A stretch of DNA of 55,062 nucleotides from Caballeronia choica (GCF_001544535.1 NZ_FCON02000046.1:1-55062); one strand, 5' to 3'. Positions 1-8,668 are shown, counted from the stretch's first letter. Notes: generated from the letters alone by a model not told the origin. Numbers and translations: made by a program.

Positions 1-308
1 ATGACTGCTGTTCCACTCCGCGCAGCGGTGCGACGTGCGCGCCTTTTCTACATGCCAACAACGATGAAACCCCGCTAACGACACTCCCCCGGTTGGACCA
101 CTCCGACATAACGGTCTGGCGGCGACTGGCAAGCATTGGCGGTGGAAAGCTGCTTTCTTTGCTTACTTTCTTTGCAGCAGCAAAGAAAGTGAGTCCCGCC
201 CCGGACAGGGGCAGAGCTAATAAACCAAAAACAATACAAGTTCCATAGGAGCGCAAAAACATCAAACGGTGTGCCCCAACCCAACCCAACCCACCCCCCA
301 GCGACTAT
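1..308 (-). repeat. Dispersed palindromic repeat, copy A (partial, one arm)
   Basis: This stretch matches the reverse complement of the arms near 27116 and 50717 almost base for base. Shared landmarks are the motif TTGGACCACTCCG, the hairpin CTTTCTTTGC-AGCA-GCAAAGAAAG at about 168-191, the GCCCC/GGGGC hairpin, and an outer end rich in CCCAACC and ending CCAGCGA. The window begins inside the unit, at the same internal point as about 27570 of the complete copy, so the element probably continues to the left. It abuts the stop codon of the DUF4148 gene at 310. It contains short open frames but no credible gene. Confidence 0.85.
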
Positions 309-309
309 C

Positions 310-612
310 TCAAGGCGCTGACGCAGGTGCTCCCTTCGCGGCCTTCTCCGCGTCCACCTTGCGCTGCGCGTCCTGAATGTTCTGCGGATAGTTCTGCTGA
401 TCGCCACCGGGCTGATAACCGTTCTTCTCGAGCTCCTTCAACTCGGCGTTCTTTTTCGCACGCGCGGCCTTGCGTTGCGCCTTGTGAGTTTCCTTCGACA
501 CGGAAGCGGCAGCATCGGGCGCGGCGGTTTGCGCCATCGCGACGGGCGCCCATGCAAGGCCAATCCCGATCGATGCGGCAACGGCTGCTGAAATGGCGCG
601 AATGTGGATCAT
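310..612 (-). CDS. DUF4148-like small secreted protein
   Basis: This 100-residue protein has an N-terminal signal peptide (about residues 1-27, ending in AMA before QTAAPD). A lysine- and alanine-rich mature part carries ELKELEKNGYQPG and YPQNIQDAQRKV. That pattern (acidic/leucine helix, GY.P, YP.NIQ.A..KV) is typical of the DUF4148 family, which is common and multi-copy in Burkholderiales. Its function is unknown; location is probably periplasmic. The start at 612 has GGAGAA eight bases upstream. The stop lies directly beside repeat copy A. It appears monocistronic. Confidence 0.8.
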   Translation of the reverse strand: MIHIRAISAAVAASIGIGLAWAPVAMAQTAAPDAAASVSKETHKAQRKAARAKKNAELKELEKNGYQPGGDQQNYPQNIQDAQRKVDAEKAAKGAPASAP

Positions 613-834
613 GACGGATTCTCCAGAGTGACCGCGTTATTTTCGATTCGCCGATTTGCCCCGACGCACTTCGCCCTTGGTACTCCATGCCCGCGTTTCG
701 TGCACGGGCGACCCGGGCGCCGCGTCCGTCGATTCGGCTTGGTGAGTTGTGTCCGGCACAAGCGCTCGAACGAAGCACGGTGCGCCGGTACGTGAAGATA
801 GCGCGCTTTGCGCTTCAGCGGTTCAATCGCTCGA

Positions 835-1296
835 TCAACGCTTCACGCGCAAGTCGAGTGCGAGAAACACGAACGTCGACAACTTGCCAAGGCATTCGAC
901 GCCCGAGAGTGTCGCGAGCCACGGTGAATGCGCGTATTCGAGGGGGATTTCCGGCGCCATCGCGAGCACGCTCATCAGGCACACGAACAGCAGCGCATAC
1001 TTCGCGGCCCGCCGCCGTTGCAGCGCCAAGCCGACGATCGCGAAGAGCAGCGTCTTCGATGCGAGCACTGCGGCGATTTCCTCGCCGCTCGTCGTTAGGC
1101 CGCCGCTTGCGCTGCCGGTGATGTCGATTTCCCAGGGCAATTCGACCAACGACCACGCGACGACAAAACACGCCGACGCAGCGACCCAACGCCCAAGGCG
1201 CCGCGCATCGCCGGGAAGATCGACCAGGTCGCGCTTGCGCCAGAACGGACCGATGCCGCTGACGGGCGGATCGTCGTCGGGGGAGAACGGGTTCAT
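835..1296 (-). CDS. Small integral membrane protein, unknown function
   Basis: The 153-residue protein starts MNPFSPDDDP. It has a basic stretch near residues 20-36 and three or four hydrophobic segments at about 37-54, 76-92, 99-115 and 126-149. Its length and segment pattern suggest a polytopic inner-membrane protein; I do not recognise a named family. The start at 1296 overlaps (ATGA) the stop of a 29-codon frame beginning at 1382. That short frame could be a translationally coupled leader peptide, but its own ribosome-binding site is poor. The longer open frame reaching 2079 is antisense noise over the neighbouring esterase gene, so 1296 is preferred. Confidence 0.6.
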   Translation of the reverse strand: MNPFSPDDDPPVSGIGPFWRKRDLVDLPGDARRLGRWVAASACFVVAWSLVELPWEIDITGSASGGLTTSGEEIAAVLASKTLLFAIVGLALQRRRAAKYALLFVCLMSVLAMAPEIPLEYAHSPWLATLSGVECLGKLSTFVFLALDLRVKR

Positions 1297-1543
1297 CGCG
1301 ACGCATCCGGTTTGAATGCCGGAATAGCGGCCAATGCGCAGATCCTGCCCTGCGGCGCGCCGGATAAAGTCATGCTTTTCATATGCGTTTGCCCCGTGTT
1401 CAACCCAGCGTAGGCGATCAAAAAAGCGAACTCCATCCGGCAATGCTCGATCTCGACGATGTATCGGTTCGCATCGCTGACGGTCGAGCGGCCGTGCATG
1501 AGTGGCGCGGGAGCGCGTGTGGCGGCACTGCGCGGTATACGGG

Positions 1544-1572
1544 AAAACGCGTGTCGCGACGACGCGACACGC
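1544..1572 (-). terminator. Rho-independent terminator of the esterase gene
   Basis: There is a perfect 10 bp stem, GCGTGTCGCG (1549-1558) with CGCGACACGC (1563-1572), and a four-base loop. Read on the minus strand it is followed by GTTTTCCC. It lies about 85 bases after the esterase stop. Apart from the possible 29-codon leader at 1293-1382, I see nothing else in the 1297-1655 gap. Confidence 0.7.
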
Positions 1573-1655
1573 GCTCGCCGCACGCGATGGACAGAGGCTG
1601 GACGCCGGCGAGCGGGTCGAAAACTGGCCGGTGACGGCCGGACCGTCCGTCGATC

Positions 1656-2783
1656 TCAGTGGATCCGGCGCGGATGAGCGAGGAAGAAACGCATCATTTC
1701 GGCGCTGGCGTTGGGACCGGACGCGTCGGTGTAAGTCCCGCGCGGGCTGCCGCCGGCCCACGCATGCGGTGCGCCGTGGATGGTCCACAACTCGGCATCG
1801 ACGCCATGCTCCGACTTGAGCCGCTTGACGTTGCACATGCGATGACCCGGCGCCGCAGCGGGCGCGTGGTTCTGACTCGACGCTTCCAGACCGAAGCCGC
1901 GCACGAGGTCCATCGCGTTCGAGGGATGCACGGTCTTGTCCGCGTCGCCGTGAAAGACGATCAGCGGGCGCTTCGGCGCCTCGACGAGCGCGCCGTCCAG
2001 GCCGCCGCGACGCGCCTTCGCTCCCTTGCGCTTGCCGCCGCGCATGGCCGCGAGCGCCGACGGCAGGTCGTGCGCGCATCCGTGGGCGAGGCCGGAATGC
2101 ACGCCTGCTGCCGCGTACAGCTCGGGATACGCGCGGACCATGATCGCCGCCATCGCGCCGCCCGCCGACAGTCCCGCGATATACACGCGATCCGGGTCCA
2201 CCCGATGGCTTGCCATGACCTCGCGCGTGATCCCCGCGATCAGCGAAGGCTCGCCCTTGTCATGCTCCTGGTCGCCGGGCTTGAACCAGTTCCAGCACTT
2301 CGACGGATTGGCGTGCTGCGGCTGGATCGGATACGCGACGATGCAGTTGTGCTTCTCCGCGAGCGCGTTCATTTGCGTGCCGGCAGCGAAATCGTCGGCG
2401 TCCTGGGTACAGCCGTGCAGCATCACGACGAGCGGCAGCGGCTCGCTGCGATAACCCGCCGGCACATAGAGCCGATACTGGCGCAATCCGGCGGCGTTCG
2501 CATACGAATGCGTCGTGAAGTGTCCGCGATCCTCGACTTCGAGGTCCGACGGAGCCGGCGCACGCGTGAACGCCTTCGCCCTGGCGGTGGCGGTTGAAGT
2601 TTCGGTGGCAGTCGCGGGCCGCTCCTGGACCTGGACGTCCGCATGCGCTTCGCTCGCCACGTCGGCGATTTCCTCGCCGCGCAGTGCGCGCTGGATTGCT
2701 TCGGTAGCCTCGGTGGGATTGCCGTTGCGCAACAGCGCCATCACCTTGTGCATCGAATTCATGAAGCCTTCGTTCAGTTTCAT
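1656..2783 (-). CDS. Polyhydroxybutyrate depolymerase-type esterase (alpha/beta hydrolase)
   Basis: This 375-residue protein has about 95 variable N-terminal residues and then an esterase domain of the short-chain PHA depolymerase / feruloyl esterase type. LYVPAGY and VVMLHGCTQDADDF form the oxyanion-hole region. IAGLSAGGAMA carries the nucleophile serine in GLSAGG. VFHGDADKTVHP probably supplies the aspartate, and a His near GAPHAW completes the triad. It would hydrolyse short 3-hydroxyacyl esters. No signal peptide is visible (start MKLNEGFMN), which fits an intracellular granule-associated or oligomer-processing role; substrate is inferred from family only. AAGGAAA precedes the start. It follows the ribbon-helix-helix gene by 37 bases, so the two are probably one operon. 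Confidence 0.82.
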   Translation of the reverse strand: MKLNEGFMNSMHKVMALLRNGNPTEATEAIQRALRGEEIADVASEAHADVQVQERPATATETSTATARAKAFTRAPAPSDLEVEDRGHFTTHSYANAAGLRQYRLYVPAGYRSEPLPLVVMLHGCTQDADDFAAGTQMNALAEKHNCIVAYPIQPQHANPSKCWNWFKPGDQEHDKGEPSLIAGITREVMASHRVDPDRVYIAGLSAGGAMAAIMVRAYPELYAAAGVHSGLAHGCAHDLPSALAAMRGGKRKGAKARRGGLDGALVEAPKRPLIVFHGDADKTVHPSNAMDLVRGFGLEASSQNHAPAAAPGHRMCNVKRLKSEHGVDAELWTIHGAPHAWAGGSPRGTYTDASGPNASAEMMRFFLAHPRRIH

Positions 2784-2820
2784 TTTCTTGTTTCCTTGAG
2801 TCGGGTTGTGCGGCCCGGCG

Positions 2821-3252
2821 CTAGCCGATTCGATCGGCGAGCGCGGCCTTGACCGCGGGCGAAGCGTGAAACGCTCCGAGCACGACGATCGATTCGATCG
2901 TCGCCAATGCGAGTTCCGTGGATACGTCGGACGCGATGCTGGCGAGTCCCAGCACGTGGATGTTCAGGCGTTCGTTCGCGGCGAGCGCCGCTTCGAGATC
3001 CCGCTTCGAAAAATGCTGCAGGCCAAGTACGAGTTCACGACGCGTGACCGTTTCGTTGACGACCTGCGCATGAAGCGCGAGCTGGTTGCGGATCGCCGTG
3101 CGGATCAGGTCCGTCCGGTTCGAATAAAAGCCCTCTTCCACGAGCAAATCGATCTGTCCGAGATCGACGGGACCGAGATTGATCGTGATTTTTTCGCTCT
3201 CCCCGCCTTTCGGGCGGAGCGCTTCGACAACCTGTTTTGCCATATCGACCAT
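2821..3252 (-). CDS. Ribbon-helix-helix (CopG-like) regulator
   Basis: The N-terminal part (KITINLGPVDLGQIDLLVEE followed by GFYSNRTDLIRTAIRNQL) has the strand-helix-helix pattern of ribbon-helix-helix DNA-binding proteins. A roughly 80-residue helical tail of unknown function follows. The open frame could begin at 3303, but that codon lies inside the -35 box of the promoter at 3275-3304. Translation therefore must begin at ATG 3252 (143 residues) or ATG 3243 (140 residues). The gene is upstream of the PHB esterase and probably cotranscribed. CCATCC...GGATGG half-sites flank the presumed transcription start, so autoregulation is plausible. Confidence 0.72.
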   Translation of the reverse strand: MVDMAKQVVEALRPKGGESEKITINLGPVDLGQIDLLVEEGFYSNRTDLIRTAIRNQLALHAQVVNETVTRRELVLGLQHFSKRDLEAALAANERLNIHVLGLASIASDVSTELALATIESIVVLGAFHASPAVKAALADRIG

Positions 3253-3274
3253 CCATTTAACATCCAATGGGATG

Positions 3275-3304
3275 GTTATAGGCTGGTAAAGGACGATTGT
3301 CAAC
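3275..3304 (-). promoter_or_regulatory. Near-consensus sigma-70 promoter
   Basis: On the minus strand TTGACA (3304-3299) is separated by exactly 17 bases from TATAAC (3280-3275). The predicted start of transcription near 3268 leaves a leader of only about 16-25 bases before the ribbon-helix-helix gene. This promoter fixes the start codon choice for that gene. Confidence 0.8.
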
Positions 3305-3479
3305 GCGAGAAAAGGGGGTCGCTACGCGCTCGAATGGCGCGACGACACGTGCGAAAAAGCAAGGGAGAGTGATGCAGACGGGAGGGGGCACGCCGCGCCG
3401 GCAAGCCTGAGAGGCCGCCGACTACACGCAGCGAGCAGTCCGCTATGGAGCGGAGGGATTTAGAACAACTGGCGGGCGG

Positions 3480-3677
3480 TTAGTTGTAGCCGCGCACGAC
3501 GCGGGACGTCTGGCCTTCTTCGGCACCTTCGCCGGCGAAACGTCCGCAGACTTCGGTGACATATTCCGGTTCCGCGCAGACCTGACTCGAATGATGCGAG
3601 ATTGGGGCTTGTTCATCGCCGATTGTTTCGGCATCGTCCAGCCACGTCGCGAAAGTCGCATGCGTGTTGGTGTCCAT
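3480..3677 (-). CDS. Hypothetical 65-residue protein
   Basis: The start MDTNTHATFATWLDDAETIG is preceded by AAGGAG with a seven-base spacer, one of the best ribosome-binding sites in the region, and this is the main argument that it is real. The product is acidic, has two cysteines and no membrane segment or signal peptide. I do not recognise the family. It lies between the regulator/esterase operon and the type VI secretion remnant and is not obviously cotranscribed with either. Confidence 0.5.
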   Translation of the reverse strand: MDTNTHATFATWLDDAETIGDEQAPISHHSSQVCAEPEYVTEVCGRFAGEGAEEGQTSRVVRGYN

Positions 3678-3903
3678 TTGTCACTCCTTGTGGAAGTTGA
3701 TGGAGGGTTGGCCTTCACATCAAGAGTGCGCGCACAAAACTGCAAACGCCCTAGTGGATTTCATCGATGGACGGCCGGCAAACGTCTGCAGGTCGGGCTT
3801 TCGCGACAATAAATACGAGGATTGTTGCCAGGAACCGACACCGCCGTGCCAAGTAGTCAAGCAAAAAAAGTGCTCGTCGTGCGATCAGCGCAGGTCGCGC
3901 ACG

Positions 3904-4437
3904 TCATCGTGCCGGACGCTGGCGCGGCGCATCGGTGAGCGCAACCAGTTCGCGATCGACCAGTTCGAACCTGAGCGGCTCGCTCGCCGACATCGACTGC
4001 TTCGAAATCACGCGACGCCAGTCGCGATCGTCCTTCACGTCGCGAAAGAACGCGACGACCGCCACATATCCGGTGTCCGCGCGCATCGGCTGCGACACGC
4101 TCGCCGCGCTGCCCGGATTGACGACGACACCGGCGCTATCCTGCAAATCGGCGGCCAGCACGGCGCGGTCGCGGTTCAGGAGGTCGTCGTAGGAGGCGGC
4201 GTCGAAGGATCGGCGGTCCTTCAACTGATAGACGCGCACCGCCACCGACACCGGGCGATCCGCCTCGTCCGGATTGAGCGACGCGCGCGCGGTGAGATCG
4301 AGATTCAGCGTCTTGACCTGCTTGTAGAACACCGCGTGGTAAGCGGTCGAGGTCGCATCGGATGCGGACTGCCAGGCACCGCATGCGTCTAGGATCAGGC
4401 TCGCGGCCACGGCAGTGAGGAGGACAACGGTTCGCAT
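3904..4437 (-). CDS. tssJ: Type VI secretion outer-membrane lipoprotein TssJ
   Basis: The 177-residue protein begins MRTVVLLTAVAASLI and has a lipobox-like LDAC that would place the lipidated cysteine near residue 19. The domain that follows (VFYKQVKTLNLDLTARASLNPDEADRPVSVAVRVYQLKD and, later, VAFFRDVKD) is the beta-sandwich of TssJ/VasD, which anchors TssM to the outer membrane in the T6SS membrane complex. AGGAG precedes ATG 4437; a start at 4467 would give an implausible non-signal N-terminus. It lies 13 bases after tssG in the same operon. Its partners TssL and TssM are not in the window. Confidence 0.88.
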   Translation of the reverse strand: MRTVVLLTAVAASLILDACGAWQSASDATSTAYHAVFYKQVKTLNLDLTARASLNPDEADRPVSVAVRVYQLKDRRSFDAASYDDLLNRDRAVLAADLQDSAGVVVNPGSAASVSQPMRADTGYVAVVAFFRDVKDDRDWRRVISKQSMSASEPLRFELVDRELVALTDAPRQRPAR

Positions 4438-4450
4438 GCAATCTCCTGGT

Positions 4451-5593
4451 TCATGCGGCGGCCGCACACGAGGTGCGCCGCGCGGCTACCTTCGCGGGAA
4501 TCGCATCGTAGCGGCCAAGCGGGATCGTGATAACGCGATCGCCGACGGGTTTCAACAGCGTCGTCCAGGCGAGACGTCCGGCTGGAGGACTGTCCGCTTC
4601 GCTCGCCGCCGGGACGCGCGGGCTTCCGAGCCTCAGCGCCGGCGCGACGGCCGCCGATATTTCCATGCGCAGCACGACATCCGCTTTGTTGCCCAGATAC
4701 AGGCGCAGCAGGCTCATCAACTCGCGATGCAGCGGCTCGTCCGGGAGCAGCGCATGCGCCTGCGCGGCGGTTGCCGGCGCAAGCGTGATCCGCACCGCAC
4801 TGCCGCGATCGATGACGCGCCGTCCCAGCACGTGGCCCCGGCCGAGTCCTTCTGCTGCGGCGGCGGTCTGTCTGGACGAACCGCCCGAGCGCAGGGTCGG
4901 CCGCTCGTCGAGGCGAACCCACACCGCGAAGCGCTCGTCGACCTTCACGCCCGCACCGGGCACCGCGAGCGCGACGACGCCTGTCAGCCCTTCCGCCGTG
5001 CGCGTGCGTTGCGCAAGCAAGCCCAGCAGTCCCAGCACACGCGACGACGGCAACCCCGCGCTCGTCGCCTTGTCACCGAGACCGAAGCCCGCGAGACATA
5101 ACAGGTTGCGCGACATGGCGTCGATGCCGCCGCGCTCGAACCCCACCGGATACCGGTATTTGCGCCACGCACGAAAGAAGAGCGTCGCGATCCGGTGATT
5201 GAAGATGTCGAGGAAGGCCATCACGGCCTCGTGCCCCTCGCGTCTCAAGACGATGTCGTCGATCAGGTGCGGCGGCATCGCCGCGTTGACGCCGTACAGG
5301 CCGAGAAACGTGGTGCGCACCGACGGCGGCCGATCCGGGTGTTCGCCATCGAATTCGACAGCCGCGACTTCGGTGCCCGGAAACCCCACCTTTGGATGCG
5401 GGCGGAATCGCACCGGGTCGCCGGCGGGGGTGTCGCGTGTGCCTGGAACGGTGCGATCGCGCCTGGATTCGGGCGTCAGGTGTTCGAGCAACTGGCACAA
5501 CTGGAAGAAATTTATCCGCGACGCGCGCGCGAGCACGACGCGCGCAAGCGGCGGCAGACTGGACAAGCCATGAGGCATGTTGGGCACCTTCAT
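4451..5593 (-). CDS. tssG: Type VI secretion baseplate protein TssG
   Basis: The 380-residue protein has the TssG (ImpH/VasB) signature. RINFFQLCQLLE lies near the N-terminus, followed by DPVRFRPHPKVGFPGTEVAA, then FLGLYGVNAAMPPHL, FLDIFNHRIATLFFRAWRKYRY and the late RITLAPAT region. TssG joins TssF, TssE and TssK to form the T6SS baseplate wedge in the cytoplasm. The start at 5593 forms an ATGA overlap with the tssF stop and has GGAAGG upstream, so it is preferred over the in-frame ATG at 5626. The gene itself looks intact although its usual partner tssF is truncated. Confidence 0.9.
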   Translation of the reverse strand: MKVPNMPHGLSSLPPLARVVLARASRINFFQLCQLLEHLTPESRRDRTVPGTRDTPAGDPVRFRPHPKVGFPGTEVAAVEFDGEHPDRPPSVRTTFLGLYGVNAAMPPHLIDDIVLRREGHEAVMAFLDIFNHRIATLFFRAWRKYRYPVGFERGGIDAMSRNLLCLAGFGLGDKATSAGLPSSRVLGLLGLLAQRTRTAEGLTGVVALAVPGAGVKVDERFAVWVRLDERPTLRSGGSSRQTAAAAEGLGRGHVLGRRVIDRGSAVRITLAPATAAQAHALLPDEPLHRELMSLLRLYLGNKADVVLRMEISAAVAPALRLGSPRVPAASEADSPPAGRLAWTTLLKPVGDRVITIPLGRYDAIPAKVAARRTSCAAAA

Positions 5594-6400
5594 AGCGACG
5601 ACCTTCCTGCATGACTCGCTGGCCATTCGATCCGTTTACCGGCGGGGAGGCTAATGACAGTTAGTTGCGTAAACAAATTGATCTCCGCGTACAGCGCAAA
5701 GAACCGATGCAGCAACTCGCCGAACAAACAGACATCGCCTTCGCCCGCAAAGGCGTGGCTGTCGAGTGTCACTTCGATCAACACACCGCGCTCGATGCCC
5801 CCGCCGACCACGCGCCGCAGCAGTTTCTGCACGACATGCTGAATCCCGGCGAGCCGCCGGCGGTTCATCTCGTCGCTCGTCCAGTCGTACAGCGCGAGCG
5901 CGCCGCGCAACACTTCCGCGTCCATCAGCGACAGGAAGTTCGGCGCAAGATGCGACAGCACGCGCCACTGAAAGCGATCGTCGACGGGCGGATAAACCGG
6001 CAAGGTCGGCGACGTGAGATTGCGAACCTGCGCCACGTTCGGCGCGCTTTCCACCAACTGGTCGATGCTCGCCTCACGCAGGCCCTTGCGCGGCAACATG
6101 CCGTTGGTGCCCGTCACCCGCAGCGACAGCGTTTCCTCGGGCAAATCCTGCATCGATTCCCATGCGTGGCCGCCGAGGATGATCCACGTATCGAAGAGCC
6201 CCTTGACGCCCTGCCTCACGCGCGTATGGAAGTACCGTTCCGGCGCTTCATGCCGCAGCATGCCGCCGCGATGACGGAACGTCGAAAACGGCACGTACTC
6301 GAAGCGCTCGGCAGTTTCGTGATCGAATGAATCCACCGCTTCGACCGAATAGGTCTCGACGAAGCTGCCGTGATGGTGCATCGGCTTCACGCGATATCCG
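5590..6400 (-). pseudogene. tssF: 3' remnant of tssF (T6SS baseplate)
   Basis: About 268 codons match the C-terminal half of TssF (ImpG/VasA): YRVKPMHHHGSFVETYSVEA, then FRHRGG, RGVKGLFDTWI-like text, LRVTGTNGMLPRKGL, FQWRVLSHLAPNFLSL and LFGELLHRFFALYAEIN. Family members are around 600 residues, so the N-terminal half is missing. The recognisable sequence stops abruptly at about 6390-6400. There the opposite strand starts to read as the N-terminal membrane helix of an OmpA-like T6SS protein. The upstream minus-strand frame to 6852 is antisense noise over that gene. No start codon or ribosome-binding site suits the remnant, so functional TssF cannot be made from here. Confidence 0.85.
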
Positions 6401-6424
6401 TTCCGCACGCTTGTCGCGCTCGCC

Positions 6425-8029
6425 GTGCTGCTCGCGGCGGGCGTCGTGCTTGCGGTGTTGCCGTTGAGCCGCGGCGTCGCGTGGAGCGTGACGTGTGCGG
6501 CGTGCGCGGCCGGTGCGGCGCTGATCGCGTGGCACACGCTGCGTCTGCGGCGCGCATTTGAACAGAATGCCGCGACGTTATCGGCGCTTGGCAGGTCCAC
6601 GGCGCTGGGCAACTTGCCGGGCGCGCTGCGCACGCGGATGCCGCTCGTGCTGGTCGTCGGCGATGCGCTCGAACAGGTCTTTGCGAACGGGCGAGCCGTC
6701 CACGTCGGCGCGGGCGCGATCTGGCTGCGCGTGAACAAGCCACGCGACTTGCCGGGCCTCGCGCTCGCGGTCAAGGCGTGGCGCGGCGATCGTTCTCCGG
6801 ACGGCGTGGTGCTCACGCTCACGCCCGACACCCACACCGACGACACCCTCACGCAAACGCTGCGCGCGCACCGTCAGGCACTCGGCGACACAGCGCGCCT
6901 GCTTGCCACGCACGTGCCCGGCTATGTGGCCGTCTATCAGCGGCTCACGCAAGATGACAGTCCGCATTGGTTCGGCCTGTCCGCGACGGCGCCGTTGCGC
7001 GATGTGCGGCAGTTCGAAGGTGTCATGCAAGCGGCCGAAGCAGAAGCGCGAGCGACCGGTCGCGCGCGGCCTGAAGCGCGCGCAGCGGGCCTCGCGTCGC
7101 TCATCGGCTGGACCTGGGAAGTCGTCAATGGCGTGCTGCGGGACCCGCGCCAGCCTGCATCGCCGTGGCCGCTGCACGGCGCGGCATGGATCGACTGTGG
7201 CCCCGCGAGCAACCGTGTCGAGGCTCCGTGGCAAGCGCATCTGCGTTCGCGCACATGCCTCGACCCAGCGCCGCTTGCCGCATCGTCCATGCCTTGGCCC
7301 TTGCCCGAGCCGCTGATCGATGCGTGCCCCAGGCGAGCGTGGGTCCCGCCGCGCCTGCGCGCTTTCGCTCACGCCATCGCGATGCTCGCCTGTGCGCTCG
7401 CGCTCGCGTGCTGGGGCGCGGCCAAGAACAATCAGGTGCTGATGAACCAGGTCGCGGCCAACCTCGCGCGCTTCACTGGCACGCCCGCCGAGCACGACAG
7501 CGCGCGTCGCGCCGCACTCGCCGCGCTGACCGCCGACCGCGACCGCCTCGACCGCTACGAGCGCACCGGCGTTCCACTGCGCCTCTGCTTTGGCATGTAT
7601 CGCGGCGCGGCGCTGCTACCGGTGCTCGACCGGGCAATCGCGTCATACGAGCCGCCGCCCTCGCCGCCGACCATCATCACGCTCGACAGCATGTCGCTCT
7701 TCGACAGCGGGCGCGCGCAACTCAAGCCCGGTTCGACGCGCGCACTCGTCGGCGCGCTGGAGATGATCAAGGCTCAGCCGGGCAAGCGGATTCTCGTAGC
7801 CGGCCACACCGACAACCTCGGCGACCGCGAAAGCAATCAGCGCCTCTCGATCGCCCGCGCGAGCGCCGTGCGCGACTGGCTGATGGAAGCGGCCGCGACA
7901 CCCGCGTCGGCGTTCGCGATCCAGGGCTACGGCGACTCCCGCCCGATCGCCGACAACCGCACGCCCGAAGGGCGCGCGCGCAACCGGCGGGTCGAGATCA
8001 CGCTGGTTCCGGAGCGTCCTGGCGCCTGA
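6425..8029 (+). CDS. OmpA-domain T6SS membrane protein, 5' end clipped
   Basis: The 534 readable residues comprise an N-terminal hydrophobic helix, a roughly 300-residue middle domain, a second hydrophobic helix near residues 318-335 and a C-terminal OmpA peptidoglycan-binding domain (ILVAGHTDNLG, then RIAxARASAVRDWL-like, GYGDSRPIADN, NRRVEITL). This resembles OmpA-extended TssL/TagL-type proteins that anchor the T6SS to the cell wall. The frame stays open back to 6374 but has no ATG, GTG or TTG before GTG 6425, which is already inside the first helix and has no ribosome-binding site. The native start was apparently lost at the junction with the tssF remnant. Translation is doubtful; the rest of the frame is intact. 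Confidence 0.7.
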   Translation: MLLAAGVVLAVLPLSRGVAWSVTCAACAAGAALIAWHTLRLRRAFEQNAATLSALGRSTALGNLPGALRTRMPLVLVVGDALEQVFANGRAVHVGAGAIWLRVNKPRDLPGLALAVKAWRGDRSPDGVVLTLTPDTHTDDTLTQTLRAHRQALGDTARLLATHVPGYVAVYQRLTQDDSPHWFGLSATAPLRDVRQFEGVMQAAEAEARATGRARPEARAAGLASLIGWTWEVVNGVLRDPRQPASPWPLHGAAWIDCGPASNRVEAPWQAHLRSRTCLDPAPLAASSMPWPLPEPLIDACPRRAWVPPRLRAFAHAIAMLACALALACWGAAKNNQVLMNQVAANLARFTGTPAEHDSARRAALAALTADRDRLDRYERTGVPLRLCFGMYRGAALLPVLDRAIASYEPPPSPPTIITLDSMSLFDSGRAQLKPGSTRALVGALEMIKAQPGKRILVAGHTDNLGDRESNQRLSIARASAVRDWLMEAAATPASAFAIQGYGDSRPIADNRTPEGRARNRRVEITLVPERPGA

Positions 8030-8089
8030 ATTCATCCCGTGGCAGAGGGCTTCGGGATTTTTGCTGCAACCCACCAAGGAGAAATAGAA

Positions 8090-8575
8090 ATGGCTATTCC
8101 GGCATACATGTGGATCAAGGACGATGGCGGCGCCGACATCAAGGGCTCGGTCACGGTCAATGGCCGCGAAGGCAGTGTCGAAATCGTCGAGTTCAATCAC
8201 GGCGTAAGCATTCCGACCGACAACAACACCGGCAAGCTGACCGGCACCCGCGTGCACGCGCCGATCACCTTCACGAAGGAAACCGACGCCTCGACGCCGT
8301 ATCTCTACAAAGCGGTGACGAGCGGCCAGACGCTCAAGTCGATCGAGATCAAGTGGTACAAGATCGACGACGCGGGCAAGGAAAAAGAGTACTTCAACAC
8401 GAAGCTCGACAACGTGAAGGTCGTCGCGGTCAAGCCGAAGATGCTCGACATCAAGAACCCGGCATTCGAGAAGCACAACCACCTCGAAGACATCGAACTG
8501 CGCTACGAGAAAATCACCTGGTCGTACAAGGACGGCAACATCATCCACGCCGACAGCTGGAACGAACGCTCCTGA
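8090..8575 (+). CDS. hcp: Hcp, type VI secretion tube protein (TssD)
   Basis: The 161-residue protein starts MAIPAYMWIKDDGGADIKG and keeps the Hcp barrel motifs: SVEIVEFNHGVSIPTD, HAPITFTKETDASTPYLYKA, SIEIKWYKID and IELRYEKITWSYKDGNI. Hcp forms the hexameric tube that is expelled with effectors. AAGGAG lies eight bases before ATG 8090; the in-frame codon at 8039 has no such site. The gene is 60 bases after the OmpA-like gene and is followed by a strong terminator before clpV. It appears intact although the sheath genes tssB and tssC are absent from the window. Confidence 0.92.
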   Translation: MAIPAYMWIKDDGGADIKGSVTVNGREGSVEIVEFNHGVSIPTDNNTGKLTGTRVHAPITFTKETDASTPYLYKAVTSGQTLKSIEIKWYKIDDAGKEKEYFNTKLDNVKVVAVKPKMLDIKNPAFEKHNHLEDIELRYEKITWSYKDGNIIHADSWNERS

Positions 8576-8640
8576 AAGCGTGCCCCCGCGCTGGCATCAA
8601 CGCGCCGAATCAACGTCGGTCCGGTGCCAGCGCTTTTCGT

Positions 8641-8668
8641 CAGTCCGCCACGCGGACTGACGCTTTTT
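8641..8668 (+). terminator. Rho-independent terminator between hcp and clpV
   Basis: CAGTCCGC (8641-8648), a three-base loop and GCGGACTG (8652-8659) form a perfect 8 bp stem followed by ACGCTTTTT. It lies 65 bases after the hcp stop and 24 bases before the clpV start. Partial termination here would keep hcp messages more abundant than clpV-tssE messages. Confidence 0.75.

Noticed and set aside
835-2079. A 414-residue open frame ending in the small membrane protein
   Set aside because: Only the part from 1296 has membrane segments; the upstream part is antisense noise over the esterase and leader region.
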